A stretch of 64,000 nucleotides of DNA from Leishmania donovani (Eukaryota > Euglenozoa > Kinetoplastea > Trypanosomatida > Trypanosomatidae): NCBI RefSeq assembly GCF_000227135.1, contig NC_018246.1:70537-134536 (forward strand). The letters run 5' to 3'. The notes below the pieces were generated by a model, which ran no database searches, was not told where the DNA came from, and saw only the letters and a list, made by a program, of their open reading frames with translations. The first letter of the stretch is position 1. Every line of letters starts with the position of its first letter. Both the position numbers and the translations under genes were made by a program. Positions 34,256-45,538 of the stretch are shown here, piece after piece.

Positions 34256-36317
34256 CGATGGCCCCGTCGCAGCTGGGGAGATGGTGTGTGTGCGCGTCGG
34301 CAGCGACAGTGGCCCTGCCGGTGCCGCAACGGCGCCTCCCTCCAACCCCCGCGTCCGCTTTGTCGCGTCGCGCCGGCGCGCCAATGAGAATGAGCAGCGG
34401 GAGTTTCATGCCCTGCTGCAGGCGGCGAAGGTGCGTGCCGCGGCGGAGGCCTCAGTGACGGCGACCCCTTCCTGTGTGCCGCGCGCACCGCTTCTTTTTC
34501 AAGCGTATGCCGCTCACGTGGAGCCTCCGGTGCTGCTGGGGTTGTGGACGCCGACGCTGCTCTTCCGGGCCCCGACTTTGGCGGATATGATGGCGTTGCG
34601 CTGCTTCTTGTTAGAGCCACTCCGCGCCAGCTACGCAGCCTCGCACCGAACTCCTACAGATGCGCTGCATCGCGCCGGCTTCGCGGACGGCGGCGGTGGC
34701 GGTGACATGATCGCGCTTCGAGTGGATGATGTGGACGTCATTCACTTTGACTACGCCGACGGGGCAACGCGCCACAGGCGCACCCACCGCCTGTTTGGTG
34801 TCCGGGCATCCTTGTGCCCCGCATCTGCAGCTACACCGCCCCCGCGAACAGGAGCCGGCGCGGTGGGCGAGGAGAGTCTGCGGGACGCGAGCGGCCGCAA
34901 CCCCATCGCGCGCGAGCTGGCACTGTTGGAGACGCTGCTGCAGCAGTGTCTCAAGGAATGTGCGCGGACAGCGGCGTTTTTCCCGCTGTGGACGGAGCAC
35001 CGCCGCTACGACGACGCCGCTCCCTGTGCTACCACGCACCAAAGCAGCGTGGCGGGCCCCATGACGAACCATGGCGATGGTGGCCCCGCAGGGCTCAACT
35101 TGCTGCCCTTCCCGTTCTTTCCCTCCAGCACCAATCACCGTCCCTTCCTCGACTTTCCTGGCGTGATGGAGTCGTTGGCGTCGTGGGCACCACGATCGAC
35201 AGAGCTGCGCCTTTTGAGCTTGGCTGCGGCACAACGGCCTTCCCTCTCCCTGACGATCCGCAGTCGAGTGGTGCTGCTGGAGTCGGTGTACGTGCCGGAA
35301 AGCGACGAGGTGGACGCACCGGACGACGATGCCGAGAAGGTTGCAGCAAGGAGCGGGAGAAAGGGCCCAAACCGCGTGGTTGTTCGACGCGGGCAGGTGT
35401 GCGAGGTGGCCGGCTTTGTTCCCTGCGGCCTTCTCCTTGGCTGTGGAGCGGCGTCAACGGCGTCGGAGGGCGCCGGGGGATCCAGGAGCCGCGACGAGAG
35501 CGCTACGCGTCGGATGTCTCTTCCACCCCTCGTGCGGCAGCAGGTGGCTGGTTGGTCCCTCACTGAGCGGCGACTGATAGAGCACTACATGGCACAGCAG
35601 CGGCACGCATCGGCCTTGCCGTTGCTGCGCTGTTGCGCCGCTTCCCAGCGCAGCTGGGAAGATCACCTGAGACAGCCGGGCACCAGCCTTTTCGTGCTTG
35701 CTCCACGCTGCACCGTTGTCGGCGGCTACCGCTCCCTTCACTACTACGGCCTGCCGCTGCTTCACCTGCCATTGCTCATCTTGGCTGGCGACTTAGCCCG
35801 CTCTCAGCCTTCCCACTCGGCCGTGAGCCCCTCCAAGCTGAGCAAGACCGCCCTAGGGTCTTGCATAGCGTCGCGCGCGTCTGCCTCGGACAGCGATATT
35901 GGCGTACCGCCAGCACTTCTCACCGCCACCTCGCCCTCGGCCTCCTTCGACTATGCCCTGCCTCATCTCTTTCACCCGCATCACGCCGACCCGGCCAGCT
36001 GCAGGGCAACTCTGTGCTTGACATCACAGGAGCGACAGCAGGCCCTCGATCTACTCTTCGCACAACTGCGCAGCGCCACTGCCACGGTCAGTGATGGCCC
36101 GAAAGCGGCTTGTGGAAACGACACCTCACCACGCTCTCCTATATCCTTTGTGGAGGACATTCTCTTTTCTGAAATGCCTGATGGCACTCGCAACGGGAAA
36201 CCCGCGGATGCTGTTACTGCAGGTGACCGTAACAGCAGTGATGCGCACGCGGTGCTCACGCCACCAGTGTGCTGTCCGCTGCTGACCGAACTGGCCCTCT
36301 ACTCGCGCGTGCGGTAG
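31776..36317 (+). CDS. Very large conserved-type hypothetical protein (orphan)
   Basis: A 1513-residue open frame from the first ATG after a candidate acceptor, ending at TAG 36315-36317. Composition and third-position GC match real genes here, and no competing frame is convincing. It alternates globular-looking stretches (about 1005-1110 with WTPTLLFRAPTLADMMALR; about 1140-1200; about 1250-1340) with Ala/Ser/Pro-rich linkers. An Ala run at about 819-826 is encoded by a CTG/GCT repeat. There is no signal peptide, clear membrane helix or motif I recognise. Repeated blocks such as FFSNAHMLSKRAIRRLLDQW (about 529-548) look helical. I assign no function. Confidence 0.8.
34231..34254 (+). repeat. 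(CTG)8 trinucleotide repeat within the orphan gene
   Basis: A perfect CTG run read as GCT codons, encoding a polyalanine stretch. Likely length-polymorphic. Confidence 0.9.
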
Positions 36318-37507
36318 ACCATCTCCAGCCCGTGCATGAGGGCCTCGATAACGCCGCGCTCGTTTCTAAGCGGCACACATGCGCGTGCGCTGAGAGGTAG
36401 TAGAGTACTGAAAAGGAGGAAAAATGAGCGTAGTCTTCATCGATTCAGCTATCCATTGGAGATCTCAGCGTGCAAATACATGCGCGTGCGTGCTCCTCAC
36501 CACGCCGTGGCCTCCTTCCTTTTTTTTTCGGCGGGTGGGGAGAAGGGGGGCTGTAACGGGAACCGCCGTGCACTTGATAAGTGTCCTCCACTTTGTTGTT
36601 GACTGGATTGCTTCCCCGCGTGCACGCCTCCCTCCTCTTCCCATTTCTCCCTCTGTTCTTCTCTGCTCCCATCGCTGAAGGGACACGGAGCGCATCTGCT
36701 CCTCTTGATCTGCTGCCGCTGCTGCTCTTTTTTTTTTTTGGATGGGGTGGCGGAGAAGGGGGCGCTCTCCTCTTTTTTTTTGTGGGCGCTCTCGTTGTGG
36801 ACTTCAGGCCGCCTCGCCCCGACCCCGCCCCGCTTTTGGTTTGTCTCCCGTTCATGCAACGGAGGAAGAGAAGGCCACGCGAAAAAAAAAAAGATAATCA
36901 ACGAGCGCCACGAAGAGCATTGTTCACCTCCACAGGTGTGCGCGGTTGTGTGGCGCGCCGTTGAGGCGAAGTGCGCTGGCCTCTGTGTGCGTCTACGGTG
37001 CAGAAGGTGTGGACCAACGACGGATTGCTCACCACCCCGCATGGGTTCCTCTCTTTGCATCTCTCTCTCCCCTCGTGCTTGCGTGGCTTTTGCAGCTGGC
37101 GATGCCGCATCGGGTGCCGTGGCCTGCGCACGTGCGTTCGTGTGTTTCCTCTGCGCCTACCGGTGTCTGCGCCGTCACGACTCTCTCTTCGCTCTTCACT
37201 GTCTTGCACCCGTTCATCTCCCTCCCCCTCCCCATGCGCGCGTATCTGTGCGCATGTGCCAGCTGTGTAGTAGGGATAGTACGCGTGATCTCCTATTTTG
37301 GTTTGGCTGTGTATACCCTGTCTTTAGTGGGCGCGCTAGGGAACCATCTGTAGCACAGCGATTCCCCGGCTTGCACGACACACACACACACAAACACAGA
37401 CACAGACACGCCCGGTCTTACTCAGGCGCACGTCGGTGTCGTCGAGCCAAGGATCTTTGGTGGCGAGTTTGAATTCACAGACAACGCAGGAGGATTGTCC
37501 TCTAGCT

Positions 37508-37538
<31 letters not shown>

Positions 37539-37765
37539 TATAAAGAAGGAATCTCGCGCCAAGGGAATCGGGCGAGCACGCGCACTTGTTGATCGCCACG
37601 CACAACCTCTTCCCCACCCAGCTCTCTCTGTTTCTCTCGTTCTCCCGGCGCTGCGCTTGCACATCCTCACATCGCTGCGGTCTGTCTCTACGCTGAGCCC
37701 CTTTTGATTTCCTTTCTGCCGTCTTGTCGCGTCTCTTCGCCTTCCTTCTCATCCCTCTACCCCCC
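36318..37765. other. Intergenic region, no gene seen
   Basis: Poly-T runs near 36520 and 36727-36740 and a CA microsatellite. The right end is a strong pyrimidine tract leading to the acceptor at 37766. Confidence 0.55.
37509..37534 (+). repeat. (AC)13 microsatellite
   Basis: A perfect dinucleotide run about 290 bases upstream of the first U-box/CCCH gene. Confidence 0.85.
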
Positions 37766-37767
37766 AG
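37766..37767 (+). promoter_or_regulatory. Candidate spliced-leader acceptor for U-box/CCCH gene 1
   Basis: The AG ends CCCTCTACCCCCCAG after about 60 bases of pyrimidines. The 5' UTR would be 53 bases with no upstream ATG. Confidence 0.55.
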
Positions 37768-37820
37768 GTCGCCCCCTTTCCGTCCTCTTACCCTTCGCCG
37801 CCGCCGACTGTCGCCGGCTG

Positions 37821-38762
37821 ATGAAGTCCAACGTCGAGGCCGACGCCGCCGCGATGGGCCCCTATCACGGCAACGGCATGATGGCACCTGCCATGAGCGC
37901 GAACGAGCCAATGCAAGTGGTGTACAACCGCACACAGAAGCGCGTGCCGGTTTTCCGCGACAGCCTGATTATGTACGAGCAGCAGATGGTGCGGGTGATG
38001 GAGGAACTGCGCACGCTGACGATGGACGTGAATGCGCTGCGGGCGCATTACGAAGAGGCGCTCCAGGAGAAACTGTACATTGAGAACCTCGCGGCACAGG
38101 CGGAGAAGCGCGTGCAGGACGTGAAGGAAATCGTGGACCGCTACGTTGGTGTCAAAGACGCGGTGGTAGCCAGCGACGGCTTCACGTATGAGCGGGAGAC
38201 GATCTCCTCGTATATCGAAGGCTGCAAAGAGGCTGGCGGCACGCCGACGTCATACCAGACAGAGAAGCCGCTGACCTCGCTGCTGATCCCGAACCGCTCG
38301 CTCAAGACGTTGGTGGATCGCTTGGCGACGCTGCAGAAGGCGGAGCCGACGCCGCCGGCGCCGGCCGACCGCAACCCGGTGCAGCACCACTCGAAGTCGA
38401 TGACGGCGGGCCGCGCAGGAAACGTCTCTATCAACCAGCACGAAGGCCAGCGGCGCAACATGCACGGCGGCGGAAAGGACAGCTCCGGCCCGGTGGAGCT
38501 GAACGCCAAGGGGGAACGAGTGCATCCGTGCATTCGTGTGTACGGGTACTGCAACTACAACGAGAGCTGCGCGTACGCGAAGTATCCGTACGATGCGTGC
38601 TTGTCGAATCTGAAGAACAAGTGCCGCTTCAAGAACCAGTGCCACGAGCGCCACGTCGAGTTCCGCGGCCCACTGGACGACTACGGTAACTGCGCTTCCA
38701 CTAACCAGGGACCTAACCAAGAGATCATTGCGTCCGAGCCCGTGGGGGAAGCGAACAAGTAG
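37821..38762 (+). CDS. U-box plus CCCH zinc-finger protein, paralogue 1
   Basis: A 313-residue protein. A coiled coil at about 45-105 precedes a U-box-type domain at about 107-170 (DAVVASDGFTYERETISSY), the fold of E2-binding ubiquitin ligases, which needs no zinc. After a basic linker comes a Cys/His module at about 234-281. Its first finger is C-X6-C-X5-C-X3-K, with Lys where CCCH fingers have His; the second is a complete C-X7-C-X5-C-X3-H. CCCH fingers usually bind RNA. A paralogue with the same layout lies at 44142-45320. The neighbouring T. brucei proteins ZC3H39 and ZC3H40, reported as post-transcriptional regulators of respiratory-chain mRNAs, are plausible orthologues, but this is recalled, not checked. 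The ATG at 37821 is the first after the acceptor. Confidence 0.88.
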   Translation: MKSNVEADAAAMGPYHGNGMMAPAMSANEPMQVVYNRTQKRVPVFRDSLIMYEQQMVRVMEELRTLTMDVNALRAHYEEALQEKLYIENLAAQAEKRVQDVKEIVDRYVGVKDAVVASDGFTYERETISSYIEGCKEAGGTPTSYQTEKPLTSLLIPNRSLKTLVDRLATLQKAEPTPPAPADRNPVQHHSKSMTAGRAGNVSINQHEGQRRNMHGGGKDSSGPVELNAKGERVHPCIRVYGYCNYNESCAYAKYPYDACLSNLKNKCRFKNQCHERHVEFRGPLDDYGNCASTNQGPNQEIIASEPVGEANK

Positions 38763-40157
38763 ACTCCGTGTCTTTCATCTTGGGCGCTCCTCTGTCACCC
38801 TCCGTCACCCTCTGCCACACGCACACAGACGCAGACGCAGACAGAAGTTAGTTGGCCAGAGAGGAGAAAGGCACCGCAGCCACCCTTGCCAGAGGGCCGC
38901 CCTTTTTCTTTGTCGCTTTAAAGGTTATATGTGTTGCATCTCTCTCTCTCTGCGCGTGCAAGATTGCTGCTCATGCCCCTCCCACTTCCTGTTGGATGCT
39001 TGCTGCTCTATTTCCGAGTGCGTGTGTGTGCGTGTATTCTCTGCTGTCGCCCGATTCAACGCCGGCATTTCTGCACCTCTCTCTCTCTCAGGGCGCCTCT
39101 TTGAGAAAGAAGCCGTTGTCTCCCCACGCCCACGCATCTGTTGTCTTTTCCAGCCGCCCCTTTGTTTTCGTTTCGCTTCTCTTTCTCTTCCCTTCCCCTC
39201 CCTTCTTCCTCCTCCTCACATCTCCTGTTCCGTGCTCGACGCGCTCTCGTTTCTTCGGCTCCTCTTCTCTCTCTCCTCCCGCGACCTGCGTGACCGCCGC
39301 CCTGAGTGCTTCCTCTCTTGCCTGTTCTTTTACCGTGTGTGCGAAGTTGCATCCTCCTTCTCCTCCTTTTCACGCTTTTTTCGCTCCTCGACTCCCCCCC
39401 CACCCTTCCCAACTCGCGTCGCGTGGCTCTGGCTGCTCTCGCCTTCCTTTTCTTTCCATTGTCTTTCTGTGTGCGTGCTAGCCGCGCGCCCTTGTTGGCG
39501 TTTTCGGCCAGTGCGCGCTGGTAAGGCACTAGCCTTATTGCGTGTATGCGTCGGCTGTGATGGCCGCGGTCTCGTGAAAGCGCTTCTTGCCGATGTGGTC
39601 GGCGAGATGAGGGGTGGGACGGGTTGTTGAGAGGAAGGATCACGGGCTGGGGTGAGTCGGTGACTCGGCAAAGACGACGCCTCGTCTAGTACTGTTGCTC
39701 GAACAAACTCTTCTCCCCGTTCGGCCCTACGATAAACGACGTTTCTTTTTCCTGTGGTTGTCTCTCCTCCGTGTTGCGAGGCAACAAGAGGACGTTCTTG
39801 CCCAGGCGCGCACGGGCACCTGCCCCCACTTCGGATGCCTTCAACCGCGGGCTACGAGCATCGACAGCATGGAGTGCAGATGGCGCGCTGCCCACTGCTG
39901 CGCTCGCGTTGTTGCGCCTCCGCCCCCGCCGGAGCCGCTGCCCTCCTGCCTGCGTCTGCTGTGAGGGCGTCCGGCCCGGCGTTGAGCCCGATATGCTGCG
40001 TGTAATCCGTGGATCGCTCAAGGCTCGAAGCGCGCCTTCTTTATAATCTTGCCCACAGCGGCCTGATCGCGCACACCGCGCTCGCGCTGGGTGGGCTCCT
40101 CACTTGTCTGGTGTCCGCGGCTGCCCACACCCCCTCTGCACTCTTAGAGGGACAGAG
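38763..40157. other. 3' region of U-box/CCCH gene 1
   Basis: C/T-rich to about 39480, then GC-rich from about 39780, which may include another degraded repeat. No protein-like frame. Confidence 0.5.
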
Positions 40158-41521
40158 CACGGGCTCTCTGTGCGCAGTCGCATGCCTATGCACAGGCCCC
40201 TTCGGCTGGCCACACCGACTCCTGTGGGAGGCGTGCGGATTCAGGAGAGGGTGGTGTGTCCCCTGCCGCCACAGACTCATGGCTGCGTCGCACCTGCCGT
40301 GGCACGCGCGGGCAAGCCCCGAAGACGCGCCCCGGTGAAATGGGCGGAAGCGGAGGATGAAGACAGCGAGCCCCCGAGACAGCAACGCCGTCCTGAAACA
40401 GGCCCCACGATCTGAAAATGTGAGCACTGTGTGCACGCGCTGCCAGCCACAGCTGGCATGGTGCGTCGCATTCACGCAAGGCATCCAGAGGTCGGCAGAG
40501 CAAGGATGATGGACGGAGAAGGCGGGAAGAGATNNNNNNNNNNNNNNNNNNNNNNNNNNNNNNNNNNNNNNNNNNNNNNNNNNNNNNNNNNNNNNNNNNN
40601 NNNNNNNNNNNNNNNNNNNNNNNNNNNNNNNNGTGCGGATTCAGGAGAGGGTGTTGTGTCCCCTGCCGCCACAGACTCATGGCTGCGTCGCACCTGCCGT
40701 GGCACGCGCGGGCAAGCCCCGAAGACGCGCCCCGGTGAAATGGGCGGAAGCGGAGGATGAAGACAGCGAGCCCCCGAGACAGCAACGCCGTCCTGAAACA
40801 GGCCCCACGATCTGAAAATGTGAGCACTGTGTGCACGCGCTGCCAGCCACAGCTGGCATGGTGCGTCGCATTCACGCAAGGCATCCAGAGGTCGGCAGAG
40901 CAAGGATGATGGACGGAGAAGGCGGGAAGAGATCCACACGAATGAACCCCCCCCCCCACACACACACACAGTGCATGCGTGCGAAGCATGTGCGGCACGC
41001 CCTCCATCCGACCGTGTGGGCTGACGCGGCGGGAAGCACGACGAGAACACGGCGAGCCGCGCCATCGAGTCCTCCCGGCTCGAATGTGGAGAGTCACTGC
41101 AGGATCTTGTGGAATGCCGTGGCTTGAGGCGACGGAGGGCGAAGCATGGCATGCGGCCCGGGCACAGGGACTCGGAGGGCCCTAGCCCGCAGCTGGCCAG
41201 CTTCCTGCTTGAACTCACCTGACATGCACCTTGACCACCTCCTGTTATCCTCGCGGCGGACGCCACCGCTTCCGGCCTGGGGCTGGACCCTGGACGCAGC
41301 CCTCTCGGATCAAGGCATGCCGTCCTCCCGCGTCTCCGCCTGGCGCTGATCGCGCAGCGCGTATCGGAGAAGGGGACGAGGAAGGGCGAGACGAGTCCGC
41401 ACGACGCACGGCCCGATTCGACGGCAGCGACGGCTCGTCCTGGTGGACCAGGAGGTAGCCGTGGTGCAGCAGAGGTAGGCGAGCCGTGGTTGTGTCTGCG
41501 TGTGTATGTTTGCTGACTTGT
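40158..41521 (+). repeat. Repeat A, copy 1, in the 3' region of U-box/CCCH gene 1
   Basis: Starts CACGGGCTCTCTGTGCGC and ends near TTTGCTGACTTGT. The same sequence recurs at 45539-46493 after the second paralogue. Flanks differ on both sides, so the borders are sharp. The span is inflated by 400 bp because 40233-40533 recurs at 40633-40933 around an N run; the real element is about 0.96 kb. GC-rich and non-coding, it may be one or two SIDER-type elements, but I cannot assign a family. It contains a C run followed by a short CA microsatellite (40949-40970). Confidence 0.7.
40534..40632. other. Assembly gap (99 N)
   Basis: The 301 bases left of the gap (40233-40533) are repeated right of it (40633-40933) with one visible difference (G at 40254, T at 40654). 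This looks like an unmerged contig overlap. Confidence 0.95.
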
Positions 41522-41825
41522 GCGTGGTGGAATGACATGTAAAGAAAAATGGTCTCCTGGTTCCTTCGACGCCAATGGATATGAGTGGGCAGATGACCGT
41601 TCCTGTCAAACCAATAGTCTGTGTGTGGTGCTTCGCACCTGGAAAAGATGTTGGTGTGCTTTCATGGGACGTCGCTGGATGTCTCGCTGCTCCTCGCTTT
41701 ACCTCTCGGGGTGTATTGGCGGTGTGCGTATGTTGTACTTGTGCTCGTTTTTTTTTTTGGTGTTGTGCCGTTGTGTTGTAACGCGCGCGACTCGGTCTTG
41801 TGGCCGTTTTTGTCTTTGGTTTCTT

Positions 41826-41952
41826 NNNNNNNNNNNNNNNNNNNNNNNNNNNNNNNNNNNNNNNNNNNNNNNNNNNNNNNNNNNNNNNNNNNNNNNNNNN
41901 NNNNNNNNNNNNNNNNNNNNNNNNNNNNNNNNNNNNNNNNNNNNNNNNNNNN
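41826..41952. other. Assembly gap (127 N)
   Basis: The 340 bases left of the gap (41486-41825) recur right of it (41953-42292), after which unique sequence continues. Probably an unmerged contig overlap. Confidence 0.95.
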
Positions 41953-42292
41953 GTGGTTGTGTCTGCGTGTGTATGTTTGCTGACTTGTGCGTGGTGGAAT
42001 GACATGTAAAGAAAAATGGTCTCCTGGTTCCTTCGACGCCAATGGATATGAGTGGGCAGATGACCGTTCCTGTCAAACCAATAGTCTGTGTGTGGTGCTT
42101 CGCACCTGGAAAAGATGTTGGTGTGCTTTCATGGGACGTCGCTGGATGTCTCGCTGCTCCTCGCTTTACCTCTCGGGGTGTATTGGCGGTGTGCGTATGT
42201 TGTACTTGTGCTCGTTTTTTTTTTTGGTGTTGTGCCGTTGTGTTGTAACGCGCGCGACTCGGTCTTGTGGCCGTTTTTGTCTTTGGTTTCTT

Positions 42293-44030
42293 TGTTTCTG
42301 CCGGCGTGTGTGGTGCATAAGCGTGCGTGCGCACGTCCGTCCTTTGTCCGGGACGCGTTACCTTGGTGCTTGTCGATGTGCACATGTATGTTGTCGTGTT
42401 GCATTTGTGTGCGTGTGTGTGTGTGTCTCTGTTGTTTGCTGGCGGGGTGCGTTCGTCTCTGTTCTGCTCTCTCCGCCCTGCGCTGTGTGTGTATGGGTGG
42501 GGCGAGAGAGGGAGTGGAAGCGAGAAGGCGAGAGTGAGAAGCACCGGAGGCGTTCTCTTTCTCTGTCTGTGCCCGTCTGTCCATTTTTTCGCGTGCGTGT
42601 GCGCGATTCGCCAACTTGGTGCTCTTTGCGTTTTTCGATCCCAATAACTACCGCGGAAAAAAAAAGCAAATACCAGATTATCGCACGACGTTCATCGACA
42701 GCAAGTGAGGGTCAAGCACAGATGCCGACGTGGCGCTCTGGGGGAGCGCCTCGTATAAACTCATGCACCGATGCACGATGAGTCCGACGTGCTTGCACCC
42801 GCCAACACTCACCAACGCGAACACGAGTTCTACTTGGTGTGTATGTGAGCCCACAGGCAGATACGTCTCTCCACGGTGGCGCGCCTTTGACCGCTGTCTT
42901 GCCACGTTGAGTGCGAGTGAAGGGCGAGAAGAGGCGCCGGAGAAGTGAGTCGGAGCTGTGGCAGGCTCTGTTCCTTTTGAAAGCCTTCGACAGGAGTGCA
43001 AGAGGGGGGAATGGTCGAGACAAAAGACAACACAAAACAGCGTGAGGAGGAGGAGTGCGTGAACCTACTCGCCGCCACTCGAATGGCATGCTGCAACAAC
43101 CATCAGATCGTCTCCTTTACCCTCCCTCCCCCCTCCCCCCTCCCCCGTCCTGTTCGTCTACACGGCATTTTCGATGTCGAGGAGGTTGGCCATTGTAAGC
43201 GTTTGCTTTTTCCTTTTCCCCTGCCCTTCACGGCGTTCACGCGCACGTACACACGCGTGCTCCCATGATCGCTCAGAGCGACTGTGTACGCTAGCGGCCA
43301 CCTATCACAACCACCGCCTCTCCATTTTGCCTTGCTATCTCTTGACTTGCGTTGTTCCTGTTTTGCGCAACACACGTGGCCATTCCCCCCTCGACACACC
43401 AACCGGGAATTTCTCTCTTTCTCACACACACACACACACAGAGGCGGGTGGACAGATACGTTTTGCTTTTCGTCGCGCGTGCGCGCCTTTCCTGTCTCGC
43501 CTCCTCCCTCCTCTGCTACTGACGAAGCGTAAAAAAAAGCGTTGAGCCTTCGACGGCACCAATCAGGGGCAACAACGAAACAACGCGCGCGCTTAGAGAA
43601 GTACATAAGAAGTCTGAATCGACAGACACACCGACACGCATCAAGGAGTTCCTCCCTCCCCCTCCCCGAGCCATCACCTCACCCGCGTCAAACTCCCGCA
43701 TCGCGCACGCGCTCTCTGTCTCTCGCTACCGCGCCCTGAATTGTCTCGCGCGCGTGTTCGTTTGGCAGTTCATTGCTCGCGCAAGTGCGTGACGACAAGC
43801 GCCCGCCCCCCTCCCCCTTCTCCCCTCCCCCTTCTCCCCTCCCTCCAGCCCATACCCACGGTGTCTTGTGTGTCCTTCTCTGTCCATCGATCTCTCTCTG
43901 TTTTCCCTCTCTCCTACGGAGTCGTGCCCGCTCGCCCGTTCGCCGCATCTCTCTTCTCGCATTTCCGAGAGCAACGACACCCCACCTCTCCCTTACCCAC
44001 TCACTCCCCGCCCACTTCCTCGTGTGGCGC
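42293..44030. other. Intergenic region upstream of U-box/CCCH gene 2
   Basis: T/G-rich then strongly C/T-rich, with short TG, CA and C-run repeats. No credible gene on either strand. Confidence 0.55.
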
Positions 44031-44032
44031 AG
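44031..44032 (+). promoter_or_regulatory. Candidate spliced-leader acceptor for U-box/CCCH gene 2
   Basis: The AG ends a C/T-rich stretch finishing CTTCCTCGTGTGGCGCAG. No ATG lies between it and 44142. Confidence 0.45.
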
Positions 44033-44141
44033 TAAAGAAGAACACGACTCGGGTGCACACCGCCGCCGCCTCTCCCCACTCCTCTTCTAGAACGCGAACA
44101 CAGAGCGCCTTCAAGTGGAGAACAGCAACAAAAGCAACAGG

Positions 44142-45320
44142 ATGAACGCCATGTCGCCGTTTTACGGTCGGACCTACCCGACGAGGACAACCCCGCTCAT
44201 GTGGGAGGCGACGCAGACGCTGCAGAGCTCTCTGGTCGATCAGAGCAGCGACATGCGCCGCTCGCTGGACCTCGCCATGTCGCTGCACGAGGTGCTGGAG
44301 AGAAATCGAGAGATTTACAACAATATCATCGCCGAGCGCAACGAGGCCTACCGCCGTCTGCAGGACGCAGACGCGAAACTGCAGCAGGTCGAGCATGTCG
44401 TCCGCCGCTACGCCGAGGTGAAGGATCCGGTTGTGGCCAGTGACGGCTACACGTACGAGCGCACGGAGCTCAGCCGCTACCTTAGCGACTGCAAGAAGTC
44501 GAACAGCAAGGCCTACTCGCAGCAGACGAAGGAGGAGCTGACAGACGTGATGGTAGACAACGTTTCGCTGCGCCGGCTGGCGGAGCTGTTGAAGGGCGTG
44601 CACTCGGTGGAGGTGCCGCAGCTGTCGAGCCGCCCGCTGCTAGCGGGCGGTGTTGTCGACGTTAATGGCCCTCGCTCTCACTGGGCCGAGGAGGATCCGT
44701 CAATGAGCGGCGCGGATCACACTGAGATGGGTCACGGTCCTGTCGGCCTTGCGGGCGGCGCTGGTGGCCGTGGTGGGAATGGGATGGCAGTGGGCCTCGG
44801 CCACGCCGGCCTCCGCTATGATCGGAGCGGAGGTGCCAAGTACGGCAAGCCGAGCAACGGCAACGAGGGCAAGGGCGGGCTGCATCCGTGCCTGCGCGTG
44901 TATGGTTTCTGCAACTTCGAGGACGACTGCACGTTTGCGAACTACCCCTACGAGGCATGCCTGAACCATATCAAGGGCAAGTGCCGCTTCGGCTCCACCT
45001 GCAAGGAGCTGCACGTTGACCCGCGCGACCCCGTCTACCAGAACACACGCAGCTTTGCCAACCATCACCACCAGGGCGGCAACAGCGCGAACACCAACCA
45101 CGCCCACAACAACGCCGCTGCCTGTGCAAACAACGCGAACAGCAGCCAGGCAGCGGATGTTGGCGCGGAGGCGTCGAGGCAGAGCGGGAGCAAGATGCCG
45201 GACTCTGTAGCGGAAAGGGAGGCGGAGATTGCGGCGGCCAAGAAAGACGGCAAGTCGAAGGAGACCGAGGAGCCCGCTTCCGCTGCCGGCGCAGATGCCG
45301 CCAAGGCCAAGGACGAATAA
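44142..45320 (+). CDS. U-box plus CCCH zinc-finger protein, paralogue 2
   Basis: A 392-residue paralogue of the protein at 37821-38762. It has the same order: coiled coil (about 30-88), U-box-type domain (about 90-155; DPVVASDGYTYERTELSRY), Gly-rich linker, then the Cys/His module at about 247-295. Again the first finger lacks its His (C-X6-C-X5-C-X3-N) and the second is complete (C-X7-C-X5-C-X3-H). It has a longer Ala/Asn-rich and charged C-terminal tail (about 310-392). The first ATG after the acceptor is 44142; a second in-frame ATG follows three codons later. Tandem duplication is the simplest origin. The two may work as a pair, as suggested for T. brucei ZC3H39/ZC3H40 (recalled, unverified). 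The U-box could confer ubiquitin ligase activity or only dimerisation. Confidence 0.88.
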   Translation: MNAMSPFYGRTYPTRTTPLMWEATQTLQSSLVDQSSDMRRSLDLAMSLHEVLERNREIYNNIIAERNEAYRRLQDADAKLQQVEHVVRRYAEVKDPVVASDGYTYERTELSRYLSDCKKSNSKAYSQQTKEELTDVMVDNVSLRRLAELLKGVHSVEVPQLSSRPLLAGGVVDVNGPRSHWAEEDPSMSGADHTEMGHGPVGLAGGAGGRGGNGMAVGLGHAGLRYDRSGGAKYGKPSNGNEGKGGLHPCLRVYGFCNFEDDCTFANYPYEACLNHIKGKCRFGSTCKELHVDPRDPVYQNTRSFANHHHQGGNSANTNHAHNNAAACANNANSSQAADVGAEASRQSGSKMPDSVAEREAEIAAAKKDGKSKETEEPASAAGADAAKAKDE

Positions 45321-45538
45321 ACCGGCGGCGGAGTGCGCCCGTGCGTGCGTGTGTGTGTGCCGCCCCTATCTCTCCACCGACATCTCACTTTTGCACGCCT
45401 CGGTCCGCCTTCGCGCGTAGCGGAAGGGGATGAGGGGAGCCGCGCTCGCATGATAACGGCGGGGCGGCAAGAGCGGACGGAGTACGGCCATTCGCTTCGT
45501 TTTTTTTCTCTCTTCCGTTCTCAAAGATGACAACACGC

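Noticed and set aside
40186..42544. Long frames running through the N runs
   Set aside because: They join repeated contig ends across unknown sequence and are assembly artefacts.
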